A stretch of 34,493 nucleotides of DNA from Brevinematales bacterium (GTDB lineage Bacteria > Spirochaetota > Brevinematia > Brevinematales > JAOACQ01): assembly GCA_026417755.1 (NCBI GenBank), contig JAOACQ010000026.1, forward strand, positions 1 through 34,493, in the 5' to 3' direction. How positions within the stretch are numbered: the stretch's first letter is position 1; each line of letters opens with the position of its first letter. Below, in pieces: positions 18,664 through 27,546 of the stretch. The notes below the pieces were generated by a model. That model was given only the letters and a program-made list of their open reading frames with translations, did not search any database and had not been told where the DNA came from. The position numbers were made by a program, and so were the translations under genes.

Positions 18664-18734
18664 GCGGGCGATGGGAGTTGAACCCACGACATCCAGCTTG
18701 GGAAGCTGACGTTCTACCGCTGAACTACGCCCGC
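18664..18734 (-). tRNA. tRNA-Gly, anticodon CCC; CCA not encoded
   Basis: Reverse complement GCGGGCGTAGTTCAGCGGTAGAACGTCAGCTTCCCAAGCTGGATGTCGTGGGTTCAACTCCCATCGCCCGC folds as a cloverleaf: acceptor GCGGGCG/CGCCCGC, anticodon stem TCAGC/GCTGG with loop TTCCCAA, T-arm GTGGG/CCCAT. Confidence 0.95.
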
Positions 18735-18746
18735 ATTGTTTATTTA

Positions 18747-18775
18747 ATTTTAAAATATTAGTGATAAAAAATCAA
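18747..18775 (-). promoter_or_regulatory. sigma70-type promoter for tRNA-Gly
   Basis: On minus strand TTGATT (18775-18770), 17 nt spacer, TAAAAT (18752-18747), 12 nt upstream of tRNA 5' end. Confidence 0.6.
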
Positions 18776-18915
18776 GATTTATTTTAATAAAAAAATGAAA
18801 AAAATTTTTGTAAAACTATTGCAATTTTTTTGTAGATAAGTAATAATATAATAGTAGTAGTTTTTTTTCTACTAAATTAATTTTTTATTGCTGGTATGCA
18901 GAATCTGGAGGGGAA

Positions 18916-19674
18916 ATGAAAAAATGGGGAATTGTCTGTTTGTTTTTACTTGGTTTATTTGCTGTAGAGCCAGTATTTTCTCAGCAAACTAGACTTCCTA
19001 TTCCAACTATTGGTGTAAATGTTGAAGAGGCAAGAACACCAAGACAAGTTGCTTTATCTTTACAAATTTTATTTCTTATAACTATTATTTCACTTGCCCC
19101 AACACTTTTAATAGTCTTAACCTCCTACATAAGACTTTATATAGTTCTTTCGTTTGTGAGCAGAGGACTTGCAACACAGACAATTCCCCCAAACCAGGTT
19201 ATAGTAAGTTTGGCATTGTTTATTACTCTATTTGTAATGTTTCCTACATTTTCAAAATCTTATGAGGAAGGTGTAAGGCCATATCTTGATGGTAAAATAT
19301 CTCTTGAAGAAGGATATAAAAGGGCTATAAAACCAGTAAGAGAATTTATGTTTAAACAAACTTCTGAAAGATATATTTATAGATTTGTAAAGATGTCAAA
19401 AATGGAAAGGCCAAGAACGCCGGATGATGTACCGACTTATGTTCTCATACCTGCTTTCATACTTAATGAGCTTACTATATCTTTTTATATGGGGATGCTT
19501 ATTTTGATTCCTTTTACTATAATAGATATAGTTGTTGCAAGCGTTTTGATGTCGATGGGAATGATGATGTTGCCACCTATTATGATTTCTTTTCCACTTA
19601 AACTACTTTTGTTCTTGCTGGTGGATGGGTGGGATTTACTTATTGAGAAGTTAATTTTAAGTTTCAGGATGTAA
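18916..19674 (+). CDS. fliP: Flagellar type III export protein FliP
   Basis: LQILFLITIISLAPTLLIVLTSYIRLYIVLSFVSRGLATQTIPPNQVIVSLALFITLFVMFP; RBS GGAGGGG. Confidence 0.95.
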   Translation: MKKWGIVCLFLLGLFAVEPVFSQQTRLPIPTIGVNVEEARTPRQVALSLQILFLITIISLAPTLLIVLTSYIRLYIVLSFVSRGLATQTIPPNQVIVSLALFITLFVMFPTFSKSYEEGVRPYLDGKISLEEGYKRAIKPVREFMFKQTSERYIYRFVKMSKMERPRTPDDVPTYVLIPAFILNELTISFYMGMLILIPFTIIDIVVASVLMSMGMMMLPPIMISFPLKLLLFLLVDGWDLLIEKLILSFRM

Positions 19675-19677
19675 AGT

Positions 19678-19947
19678 ATGAGTCAGGGACTTTTGCTTAC
19701 TATAATGAATATGACTTTTTACGAAATACTTGTTATAAGTCTTCCTCTTCTTGGGACTGCTATGGTGGTTGGGCTCATAGTTAGTATTTTTCAGGCAACA
19801 ACCTCTATTCAAGAACAAACTCTTACGTTTGTTCCAAAGATGATTATAATTCTTGTTTTATTGATAATTATTGGGCCTTTTTTGGTAAATAGTTTGATAG
19901 ATTTTACTAAGAATCTGTTTCAGTTGATAGCTGAAGCAAGGATGTGA
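19678..19947 (+). CDS. fliQ: Flagellar export protein FliQ
   Basis: 89 aa; LPLLGTAMVVGLIVSIFQATTSIQEQTLTFVPKM. Confidence 0.95.
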   Translation: MSQGLLLTIMNMTFYEILVISLPLLGTAMVVGLIVSIFQATTSIQEQTLTFVPKMIIILVLLIIIGPFLVNSLIDFTKNLFQLIAEARM

Positions 19948-19948
19948 T

Positions 19949-20740
19949 ATGAATGTTTATGATATATTTAATAATTATTTTCAGATATTTCTTATAATTC
20001 TTGTAAGGTGTATTGGTATTTTTGTCTCTGCTCCATTTTTTTCAGGAGCTATTATGCCTTTCAGATTTAAACTGGGGTTTGCTTTTTTTCTTGGCCTTAT
20101 TGCTACTCCAATTGTTTTAACTATGGGTGTAAAATTGCCTGAAGATCTTGCTGTTTTTGGGGTTGCTATCGTTTCAAATTTTGTTTTTGGTGTTGCTGTT
20201 GGTTTTTTTGCTTTTTTTATTGTTTCTGTCTTTCAGCAGTCGGCACAGATTTTTTCACTCCAGATGGGACTCGGTATGAATGAAGTTGTTGATCCTGTTT
20301 CTGATGTTCAGGTGCCGGCTATTGGTAATATTCTTGGTATTCTTATACTTTTAATTTTTTTAAGACTGGATGGGCATTTTTATTTTGTTAATCTTATTGT
20401 TGAAAGTTTTAGGAAGGTTGATTTGATAGATAGAAATATTTCTTCAATAATTTTAAAAGGGCTTACTTCAGCTTTAATTGTTATGTTTGAAGTAAGTATA
20501 AAGATAGCTTTACCAATTATTGCGGTTACAATTCTACTTGATATTGCCATGGGGCTTATTTCGAGAGTTGCCCCACAGTTTAATGTAATGATAATGGGCT
20601 TTAATCTCAAAATGCTAGCTGGTTTTGTGGTGGTTTGGTTTCTTATGCCGATTTTACTTGATGTGGGTGAAAGCATTGTAATGGAACTATACAATACTTC
20701 ACTTGATTGGGTAAATGCAATGGGAATAAAAGTAAACTGA
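19949..20740 (+). CDS. fliR: Flagellar export protein FliR
   Basis: RCIGIFVSAPFFSGAIMPFRFKLGFAFFLGLIATPIV; syntenic between fliQ and flhB. Confidence 0.95.
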   Translation: MNVYDIFNNYFQIFLIILVRCIGIFVSAPFFSGAIMPFRFKLGFAFFLGLIATPIVLTMGVKLPEDLAVFGVAIVSNFVFGVAVGFFAFFIVSVFQQSAQIFSLQMGLGMNEVVDPVSDVQVPAIGNILGILILLIFLRLDGHFYFVNLIVESFRKVDLIDRNISSIILKGLTSALIVMFEVSIKIALPIIAVTILLDIAMGLISRVAPQFNVMIMGFNLKMLAGFVVVWFLMPILLDVGESIVMELYNTSLDWVNAMGIKVN

Positions 20741-20747
20741 GGTGATA

Positions 20748-21884
20748 ATGATAGATATACTTTCCATCGAACTTGAAAAAAAGATTTACTACTTTGATCT
20801 ACAATTATTTGCAGCAGAAGATGAGGGTCGAACCGAAGAGCCAACAGAGTATAAGAAAAGAAAGGCAAGAGAAGAAGGTAATGTTCCTAAATCTCAGGAA
20901 TTAACTGCGATAATAGTTTTTCTTGCAAATTTTTGGGCTCTTGCATTAATTGGGGAGTTTGTGTTCAGAAGTCTTTGGAATATAATGAGATATTATATTG
21001 AGAATATAAATTCTCTTGTTATTACCAGAGATAATATTGTTCCTATTTTTATCGATATGCTATGGATTTCGGCAAGTAGTACTGTTCCCTTTCTGATAAT
21101 AGGAGTTGTTTTTGCAATATTTGGAAATGTTGTTCAGGGTGGATTTGTATTTTCTACTAAAAGAATATCTTTTAATTTTGGTAAAATTTTTGGAAATATT
21201 CCCTCAAATTTTGCAAAAATGTTCTGGTCAAGAGAGGCAGTTTTTAATCTTGCAAAATCGCTTGTAAAAGTTTTGGTCGTATTTTTTATTGCATTTGTTG
21301 TAATCAATGCCGAGATTGGTAAAATGATGGCTTTTTCAAGGATGAGTGCAGCAACAGGTTTTCTACTATTCTGGAGAATAATATTTAATTTTGTAAGTTT
21401 TTCAGGTATTGCTCTTCTACTTATAGCAATAATGGATTATGCTTTTCAAAGATGGGTATATATTGAGTCTTTAAAAATGACAAAACAGGAAATTAAAGAA
21501 GAGTTTAAAGAAATGGAAGGTAACCCTGAGATAAAGGCAAAAATCAGAGAAATGGAGAGGAGACTTCTTTCAAGAAAAATGTATCAAGAAGTCCCAAAGG
21601 CAGATGTTGTTATAACAAACCCTACACATATTGCAGTAGCATTAAAATATGAGCCGGCTTATATGAATGCTCCTGTCGTTGTAGCTAAAGGTGAAGGACC
21701 AGTTGCCCAGAAAATAAAAGAGATAGCGAAAGAGAATAAGGTATATATAATAGAAAACAAGCCTCTGGCAAGAGAACTATATAAAAAGGTTGATATAGGA
21801 CAGGAAATACCTCAAGAATTCTTTGTTGCTGTAGCCAAAATTCTTTCTATTGTTTATGAAATGAAAGGTAGTGTTGCCGCTTAG
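20748..21884 (+). CDS. flhB: Flagellar export switch protein FlhB
   Basis: AAEDEGRTEEPTEYKKRKAREEGNVPKSQEL and autocleavage motif NPTH (VVITNPTHIAVALKYE). GAGGTG RBS favours ATG 20748 over GTG 20742. Confidence 0.95.
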   Translation: MIDILSIELEKKIYYFDLQLFAAEDEGRTEEPTEYKKRKAREEGNVPKSQELTAIIVFLANFWALALIGEFVFRSLWNIMRYYIENINSLVITRDNIVPIFIDMLWISASSTVPFLIIGVVFAIFGNVVQGGFVFSTKRISFNFGKIFGNIPSNFAKMFWSREAVFNLAKSLVKVLVVFFIAFVVINAEIGKMMAFSRMSAATGFLLFWRIIFNFVSFSGIALLLIAIMDYAFQRWVYIESLKMTKQEIKEEFKEMEGNPEIKAKIREMERRLLSRKMYQEVPKADVVITNPTHIAVALKYEPAYMNAPVVVAKGEGPVAQKIKEIAKENKVYIIENKPLARELYKKVDIGQEIPQEFFVAVAKILSIVYEMKGSVAA

Positions 21885-21893
21885 GGAGGTTAA

Positions 21894-23963
21894 ATGGCAA
21901 ATAGATTTTCTTCATTAATAAGTCTTGATAGAGTTAAAAACAATCTTGACTTGTTTGTTGCAGTGGCACTCATAGTTGTGATACTTATGCTTGTTATTCC
22001 TTTCCCTACTTTTGTACTGGATTTGCTTTTGGTGTTTAACCTTCTTATAAATCTTATGATAATCTTAAGTACAATTTATGTTAAAAAACCAGCTGAATTT
22101 TCTGCTTTTCCTGGAATTATACTTTTAACAACTATATTTGGGCTTGGTCTTAATGTTACTTCCACGAGACTTATACTTACTCAAGGAGCGGCTTTTGATA
22201 GTAAAGTTATAACTACTTTTGGTAATTTTGTTGTTGGCGGGAATTATCTTGTTGGTATAACTATATTTATAGTAATTATTGCAATACAATTTTTTGTGAT
22301 CACAAAGGGTGCTTCAAGAGTTTCAGAAGTTGCAGCAAGATTTACACTTGATGCTTTACCAGGTAAGCAACTTTCCATTAATGAAGACTTGAATGCCGGG
22401 CTTATTACTGAAGAAGAGGCAAGAAGAAAAAGGGATGAAGTAAGGCTTGAGGCTGATTTTTATGGTGCGATGGATGGTGCTTCAAAGTTTGTTTCAGGGA
22501 ATGTTAAGGTGGCCTTGTTTATAACAGTTGTGGACATCGTTGTTGGGCTTATAACTGGTGTTGTAATGAGGGGTGAAGGAATAAGTGAGGCATTACGCAC
22601 ATATACTCTTTTTACTGTTGGAGATGGACTTGTTTCTCAGATACCGCAACTTCTTATATCTACGGCTTCAGGTATAATAGTTACAAGAACAGCAGCAAGA
22701 GAAAAATTTGGGCATGATGTTGTTAGTCAAATTGCTTATGCTCCTAAAGTTTTATATATTTCCGGTATCGTGGTGTTTTTGATGGGATTTATTCCTGGTT
22801 TTCCGATTCTTATAAACTTTATGGTTGGAGGGCTTTTTATCTGGATTGGTTATATGATGAGTTCAAGAGAAAAGGCAGAAGAAGAGAGGCAGAAAGAAAT
22901 TAAGACAAAAACTCCTACAGAACAAGTTACTACAGTAGAAGATATAGTGAGAATTGACCCCATCAATATAGAGATAGGTTATAATCTTATTCCTCTTGTT
23001 GATAAGGAACAAGGGGGAGATTTGCTTGAAAGAATTAAATTGATAAGAAAAAGGATAGGGCTTGATCTTGGTATTCTTGTTCCTCCTATAAGAATTGTTG
23101 ATAATGTTGCTATAGATGCCTCTGAATATATCATTAAGATAAGGGGAGCAGAAGTAGCAAGGGGCAAGGTTTACTATAATAGATTTCTTGCTATGAATCC
23201 TAAACTTGATCTCAAAGAGATTGAAGGACTTGAAACTAAAGAACCTGTATTTGGGATTGATGCAAAATGGATCAGCGAAGAAGAAAGGGTTAAGGCTGAA
23301 TCTCTTGGGTTTGATATTTTTGACCCCCCGTCTGTTGTTGCAACACATCTTACCGAAGTTATTAAGAAATTTTCAGCAGAGCTTCTTACCAGACAGGACG
23401 TTAAGGCTATGCTTGATGCCATACAAAAAGAATACCCTGTGGTGGTAGAAGAAGTTCTTAAACATTCAAATATTGGTGAGATTCAAAAAATATTGCAGAA
23501 TTTATTAAGAGAGGGTGTGAAAATAAGAAATATGCTTGTTATCCTTGAGACTATAGCAGATTATGCCAGCAGTGTTAAGAATATAGATTTGCTTACAGAG
23601 TATGTGAGACAAGCTCTTGGTAAGGATATTGCCTCTACCCATGCGAATCAGGGCAATAAACTTTATGCGATTTTGATAGATCCAGAACTAGAAGAATTGC
23701 TTAGTGATTCTCTTCAGGAGACTCCACAAGGGCTAATTTCTACACTTGACCCTGAAAATGTTAATAAATTTGTGGTTCAATCTTCAAATGTTATAGAAAA
23801 TCAGCTTAAAGCTGGGATTCAACCGGTTATTGTTTCTTCACAGAAGGTTAGAAGGCTTATAAGGGAGCTTCTGGGAAGAAGTTATCCTTCTATAGGTGTG
23901 TTATCGTATTCAGAGATACCACCTAATTTTTCTATTGAGCAGGTTGGAATTATAAGTATATAA
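21894..23963 (+). CDS. flhA: Flagellar export protein FlhA
   Basis: DALPGKQLSINEDLNAGLITEEEARRKRDEVRLEADFYGAMDGASKFVSGN and C-terminal cytoplasmic domain. Confidence 0.95.
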   Translation: MANRFSSLISLDRVKNNLDLFVAVALIVVILMLVIPFPTFVLDLLLVFNLLINLMIILSTIYVKKPAEFSAFPGIILLTTIFGLGLNVTSTRLILTQGAAFDSKVITTFGNFVVGGNYLVGITIFIVIIAIQFFVITKGASRVSEVAARFTLDALPGKQLSINEDLNAGLITEEEARRKRDEVRLEADFYGAMDGASKFVSGNVKVALFITVVDIVVGLITGVVMRGEGISEALRTYTLFTVGDGLVSQIPQLLISTASGIIVTRTAAREKFGHDVVSQIAYAPKVLYISGIVVFLMGFIPGFPILINFMVGGLFIWIGYMMSSREKAEEERQKEIKTKTPTEQVTTVEDIVRIDPINIEIGYNLIPLVDKEQGGDLLERIKLIRKRIGLDLGILVPPIRIVDNVAIDASEYIIKIRGAEVARGKVYYNRFLAMNPKLDLKEIEGLETKEPVFGIDAKWISEEERVKAESLGFDIFDPPSVVATHLTEVIKKFSAELLTRQDVKAMLDAIQKEYPVVVEEVLKHSNIGEIQKILQNLLREGVKIRNMLVILETIADYASSVKNIDLLTEYVRQALGKDIASTHANQGNKLYAILIDPELEELLSDSLQETPQGLISTLDPENVNKFVVQSSNVIENQLKAGIQPVIVSSQKVRRLIRELLGRSYPSIGVLSYSEIPPNFSIEQVGIISI

Positions 23964-24034
23964 AATATTATTTTTGTTGCAAGAAATATAATTAAATGTT
24001 AAAATTAACTGTAATTAATATAAAGGAGGGGAAA

Positions 24035-25333
24035 ATGCGTTATGCTGTTTATGAAGGTAGAACAAAACAAGAAGCCATAGACAAGATGTTTATGGCGGCA
24101 AGACTTGAAAACCGTGTTAATGAAACTATGCTTATAAGGACCTATCCAGAAGAAAGGAAAAAATTCTGGGGGCTTAAAAAAGAAACTGTGTGGATAGCAA
24201 CTGCCTGTATAGATGAAGAAAAAATGCTAGAACGGGAAAAACGAACTACTTATACAAAAAAAACAACTGTTCAGCCAAGTCTTTTTGAGAATGTTCAGAC
24301 TGAAGATATTGTTTACACACCACAGAAAAGAGAAGTGAGAAGGCCAGCCCCTTCTTCAAATGAAGCTGATATGTCTATTTTAGTCGAAAAAAACAAAAAA
24401 CTTGAACAGGAAGTAGAGTTTTTGAAGACTTCTATATTTGAAATGAAGACTTTTATAGAAACAGGTTTTGAAGAACTAAAAGAGGGACTTGTCAAAAATA
24501 CGAGAAATTCTTCGCTTGAGAATAAAAAGAAGATAATGCAGGATATGGAGATTACCCAAAAGAATATTGAGTGGGCAGAAGAATATCTGAGAGAAAGAGA
24601 GTTTCATAATGAGGTGATAAAGGATATAGTAGAATTTTTAAAAATTCAAAAAAGCAGTGTTTTACTTGATAGAGATAATATTTTATCGGCAATCAAAAGT
24701 TTTTTAAAAGCCAATATACCTGAGGAAGAGATTCTGTTTGAAAATTATAAAAATCTTAAAGATATTATATTTATAGGACCTACGGGTGTAGGTAAGACAA
24801 TCAGTCTTATAAAACTTGCTGCTCACCTTGCTGCTATAAGACAAAAGACTTTGAGATTTATATCTATAGACAGATATAAGGTTGGAGCAGATTCACAGTT
24901 AAAAACTTATGCTGATATTATGAATGCACCGTTTTATCAGATTCATAAAAAAGAAGATTTTTTTGATCTTTTAGCTAGAGAAGAAACAAACTTTACATTT
25001 ATTGATACAGCGGGAAAAAGTCCTAAGGATACAATTGTTCTTAAAGAGCTTTCTCAGTGGATTGAACAATCAGGAAGGATTATAGATACTTATCTGGTAG
25101 TAAGTGCAACTACTAAGCCAAAAGATCTTGATATGATTGCCACTGGGTATTCAATTGTAAATTTTTCGCATATTATTGCTACAAAACTAGATGAAACTCA
25201 ATATCTTGGGGCGATAATTTCTTTGCTTTATAGAATAAAAAAACCAATAGCTTTTGTTACAAATGGGCAGGAAGTTCCACAGGATTTTGAAATTGCTAAT
25301 GTAGATAAAATAATTTCCGATTCATTAAAGTAG
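24035..25333 (+). CDS. flhF: Flagellar SRP-like GTPase FlhF
   Basis: IFIGPTGVGKTISLIKLAAHLA, TFIDTAGKSPKD, ATKLDETQYLGAIISLLY. AAAGGAGGGG before ATG 24035; the track start 23996 is upstream of this RBS. Confidence 0.9.
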   Translation: MRYAVYEGRTKQEAIDKMFMAARLENRVNETMLIRTYPEERKKFWGLKKETVWIATACIDEEKMLEREKRTTYTKKTTVQPSLFENVQTEDIVYTPQKREVRRPAPSSNEADMSILVEKNKKLEQEVEFLKTSIFEMKTFIETGFEELKEGLVKNTRNSSLENKKKIMQDMEITQKNIEWAEEYLREREFHNEVIKDIVEFLKIQKSSVLLDRDNILSAIKSFLKANIPEEEILFENYKNLKDIIFIGPTGVGKTISLIKLAAHLAAIRQKTLRFISIDRYKVGADSQLKTYADIMNAPFYQIHKKEDFFDLLAREETNFTFIDTAGKSPKDTIVLKELSQWIEQSGRIIDTYLVVSATTKPKDLDMIATGYSIVNFSHIIATKLDETQYLGAIISLLYRIKKPIAFVTNGQEVPQDFEIANVDKIISDSLK

Positions 25334-25357
25334 AATTTAATTTGTGGGAAGGAAATT

Positions 25358-26224
25358 ATGTCAACACTTTTAGGACCTGATCAGGCAGAAGGCTTGAGAA
25401 AATTAATGAGAGAATTGCCAAAGTCAAATACAAAAATCATCGCTGTAACCTCTGGGAAAGGTGGTGTTGGTAAGTCAAGTTTTTCTCTTAATTTGGGCAT
25501 CAGTCTTGCAAATATGAAAGATAATCCCAGGAAGGTAATGGTATTTGATGCTGATTTAGGGCTTGCTAATATTCATATCCTTCTTGGGTTTATCCCAAAA
25601 TTTAATCTTTTTCATGTTATAAAAGGACAAAAAAAGATGTCCGAGATTATTTACAAGTCAGATTATGGTATAGATTTTATTGCCGGGGCATCTGGACTTT
25701 CTCAACTTGCTAATCTTAGTGATGAAGAAAAAGAGAATCTCATTGAGGCATTGAAGGAAATAAGTTATGCAGATTTTATAATTATTGATACTGCTGCTGG
25801 TATAACCTCAAATGTTATTTCATTTGTAGCATCTGCACATGAGGTTATAGTTATTACTACACCTGAACCGACAGCAATAACGGATGCTTATGGTGTTATT
25901 AAATCTATTGTTACTGAGGTCGAAAATCCTGATATAAAACTTGTAGTTAATAGAGTTAAAAATACAACAGAAGCCACAAAAGTGGCAAAAAAGGTTATAG
26001 ATGTTTGTTCACAATTTCTCAATGTAAAGATAGAGAATCTTGGATTTATTTATGATGACCAGATAGTTCAAGAATCTGTCAGAAAACAAATTCCCTATGT
26101 AGAACTTTATCCTTCTCATAATGTGTCTGTGTGTGTAAACCATATAGCAAGAAGAATTATGAATCTAGAGGTTTCAGAAGAAGAAAGTGGATGGAAAAAG
26201 TTTTTTAAGAATGTATTTAAGTAA
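25358..26224 (+). CDS. flhG: MinD-like flagellar number regulator FlhG
   Basis: IIAVTSGKGGVGKSSFSLNLGISLA deviant Walker A, VFDADLGLANIHILLG, IIIDTAAGI; immediately downstream of flhF. Confidence 0.9.
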   Translation: MSTLLGPDQAEGLRKLMRELPKSNTKIIAVTSGKGGVGKSSFSLNLGISLANMKDNPRKVMVFDADLGLANIHILLGFIPKFNLFHVIKGQKKMSEIIYKSDYGIDFIAGASGLSQLANLSDEEKENLIEALKEISYADFIIIDTAAGITSNVISFVASAHEVIVITTPEPTAITDAYGVIKSIVTEVENPDIKLVVNRVKNTTEATKVAKKVIDVCSQFLNVKIENLGFIYDDQIVQESVRKQIPYVELYPSHNVSVCVNHIARRIMNLEVSEEESGWKKFFKNVFK

Positions 26225-26334
26225 GATTTTTGTTTTTTAAAATATTTTTCAAAAAGATCTTTTAAGTCATATTTGATTTACCAAGTCTCTTTAAATTCGC
26301 AACAGCTAAATTTAAAATTAATTTTATTTTTTAC

Positions 26335-26362
26335 TTGACTTCTTGAAAAAGAACTATATAAT
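26335..26362 (+). promoter_or_regulatory. sigma70-type promoter for GH10 gene
   Basis: TTGACT (26335-26340), 16 nt spacer, TATAAT (26357-26362). Confidence 0.65.
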
Positions 26363-26464
26363 ATATAGTGTATTTAAGAACTTTTAAAAAAACTTTTAAA
26401 AAGTTAAGTGTTAGTGTTTTATCTCGGGTTATTGATAACCCAAATTTTTCAAGAGGAGTTAGTT

Positions 26465-27535
26465 ATGGGTAAAGTAAAAGGTCTATTATTTGTTTTGTTA
26501 ACATTGCTTTTTGTTACTTCTTGTGCTACTGATAAAAAAGCAAATGTTAAAGAAGAATTTGATAGTGCTACCATTGCCAATGAAGGTTTAAAGTTTTTTG
26601 GTGAAAAAAGAGGTATTTACATTGGGACTGCAATTACTGAGGGGCAGCTTAATGATGAAAAATTTGTAGAGATTGTGAAAAAAAATTGTAACTATATAAC
26701 TCCGGAGAATGAATTCAAATGGGAGAACATTCATCCTTCAAGAAAGGTTTATAATTTTAAGAAAACTGATAAACTGGTTGCCTTTGCTAAGGAAAACAAT
26801 ATGAAAATCAGAGGGCATACACTTGTTTGGCATTCACAGAATCCATACTGGATTGCTAAACCAGGGACAACGGCAGAAGAACTCAAAGAAACAATGAAAG
26901 TTCACATTTCAAATGTGATGACTTATTATAAGGGTCAGGTGAATGATTGGGATGTTGTTAATGAAGCAATTGCTGATAATGGTGAGTTGAGGGAAAGCAT
27001 CTGGCAGCTTATAATTGGCGATGAATATATTGAACACGCTTTCAAATGTGCATATGAAGCCGATCCAAATGCTAAACTTTACATTAATGATTACAATATA
27101 GAAGATATAAATCCAAAATCAAACAAACTCTATGAGATAGTCAAAAATTTGGTTGCAAAAAAAGTGCCTATTCATGGTGTTGGATTTCAATTTCATCTTG
27201 ATGGGAGGTGGGAACCTGATTATGTTTCAATAAGAGCAAATTTTGAAAGATTTAAGAAATTAGGTCTCGATATTCAGATAACAGAGCTTGATGTAAGGTT
27301 GCCTAAAAATTATAGTGAGGTTGATTTAAATAGGCAGGCCAAAATATATGGCGAATTAATGAAGATTATGCTGGAAGTTAAGGGTAGTGCTTTTATAATG
27401 TGGGGAATGACTGATAAATACAGTTGGGTTCCTTCATTTTTCTCTGGTTTTGGGGGGGCTTTAATATTTGATGAGCAATATAATCCAAAACCTGCATATA
27501 TGAAGTTAAAAGAAGTATTAGTGAAATCAAAGTAA
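26465..27535 (+). CDS. GH10 endo-beta-1,4-xylanase lipoprotein
   Basis: Lipobox LLFVTSC; GH10 motifs HTLVWHSQNPYW, acid/base WDVVNEAI, nucleophile ITELDVR, WGMTDKYSWVP. ATG 26465 follows GAGGAG; track start 26408 is upstream. Confidence 0.93.
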   Translation: MGKVKGLLFVLLTLLFVTSCATDKKANVKEEFDSATIANEGLKFFGEKRGIYIGTAITEGQLNDEKFVEIVKKNCNYITPENEFKWENIHPSRKVYNFKKTDKLVAFAKENNMKIRGHTLVWHSQNPYWIAKPGTTAEELKETMKVHISNVMTYYKGQVNDWDVVNEAIADNGELRESIWQLIIGDEYIEHAFKCAYEADPNAKLYINDYNIEDINPKSNKLYEIVKNLVAKKVPIHGVGFQFHLDGRWEPDYVSIRANFERFKKLGLDIQITELDVRLPKNYSEVDLNRQAKIYGELMKIMLEVKGSAFIMWGMTDKYSWVPSFFSGFGGALIFDEQYNPKPAYMKLKEVLVKSK

Positions 27536-27546
27536 AAGAGGTGTGT

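Noticed and set aside
18645-18692. N-terminal extension MSWVQLPSPAFFYGRK of the permease ORF
   Set aside because: It is translated from the tRNA-Gly 3' half; MSWVQLPSPA-type peptides are an annotation artefact of tRNA sequence. The permease most likely starts at 18644.
20380-20868. Minus-strand 162-aa ORF across fliR/flhB
   Set aside because: Antisense to two conserved flagellar genes; no independent coding evidence.
22863-23348. Minus-strand 161-aa ORF (and 23174-23422, 23206-23448) within flhA
   Set aside because: Overlaps conserved FlhA coding sequence; no conserved motifs.
26253-26264. AAAAGATCTTTT palindrome after flhG
   Set aside because: Short and AT-dominated; expected by chance in this base composition and not followed by a T-tract.
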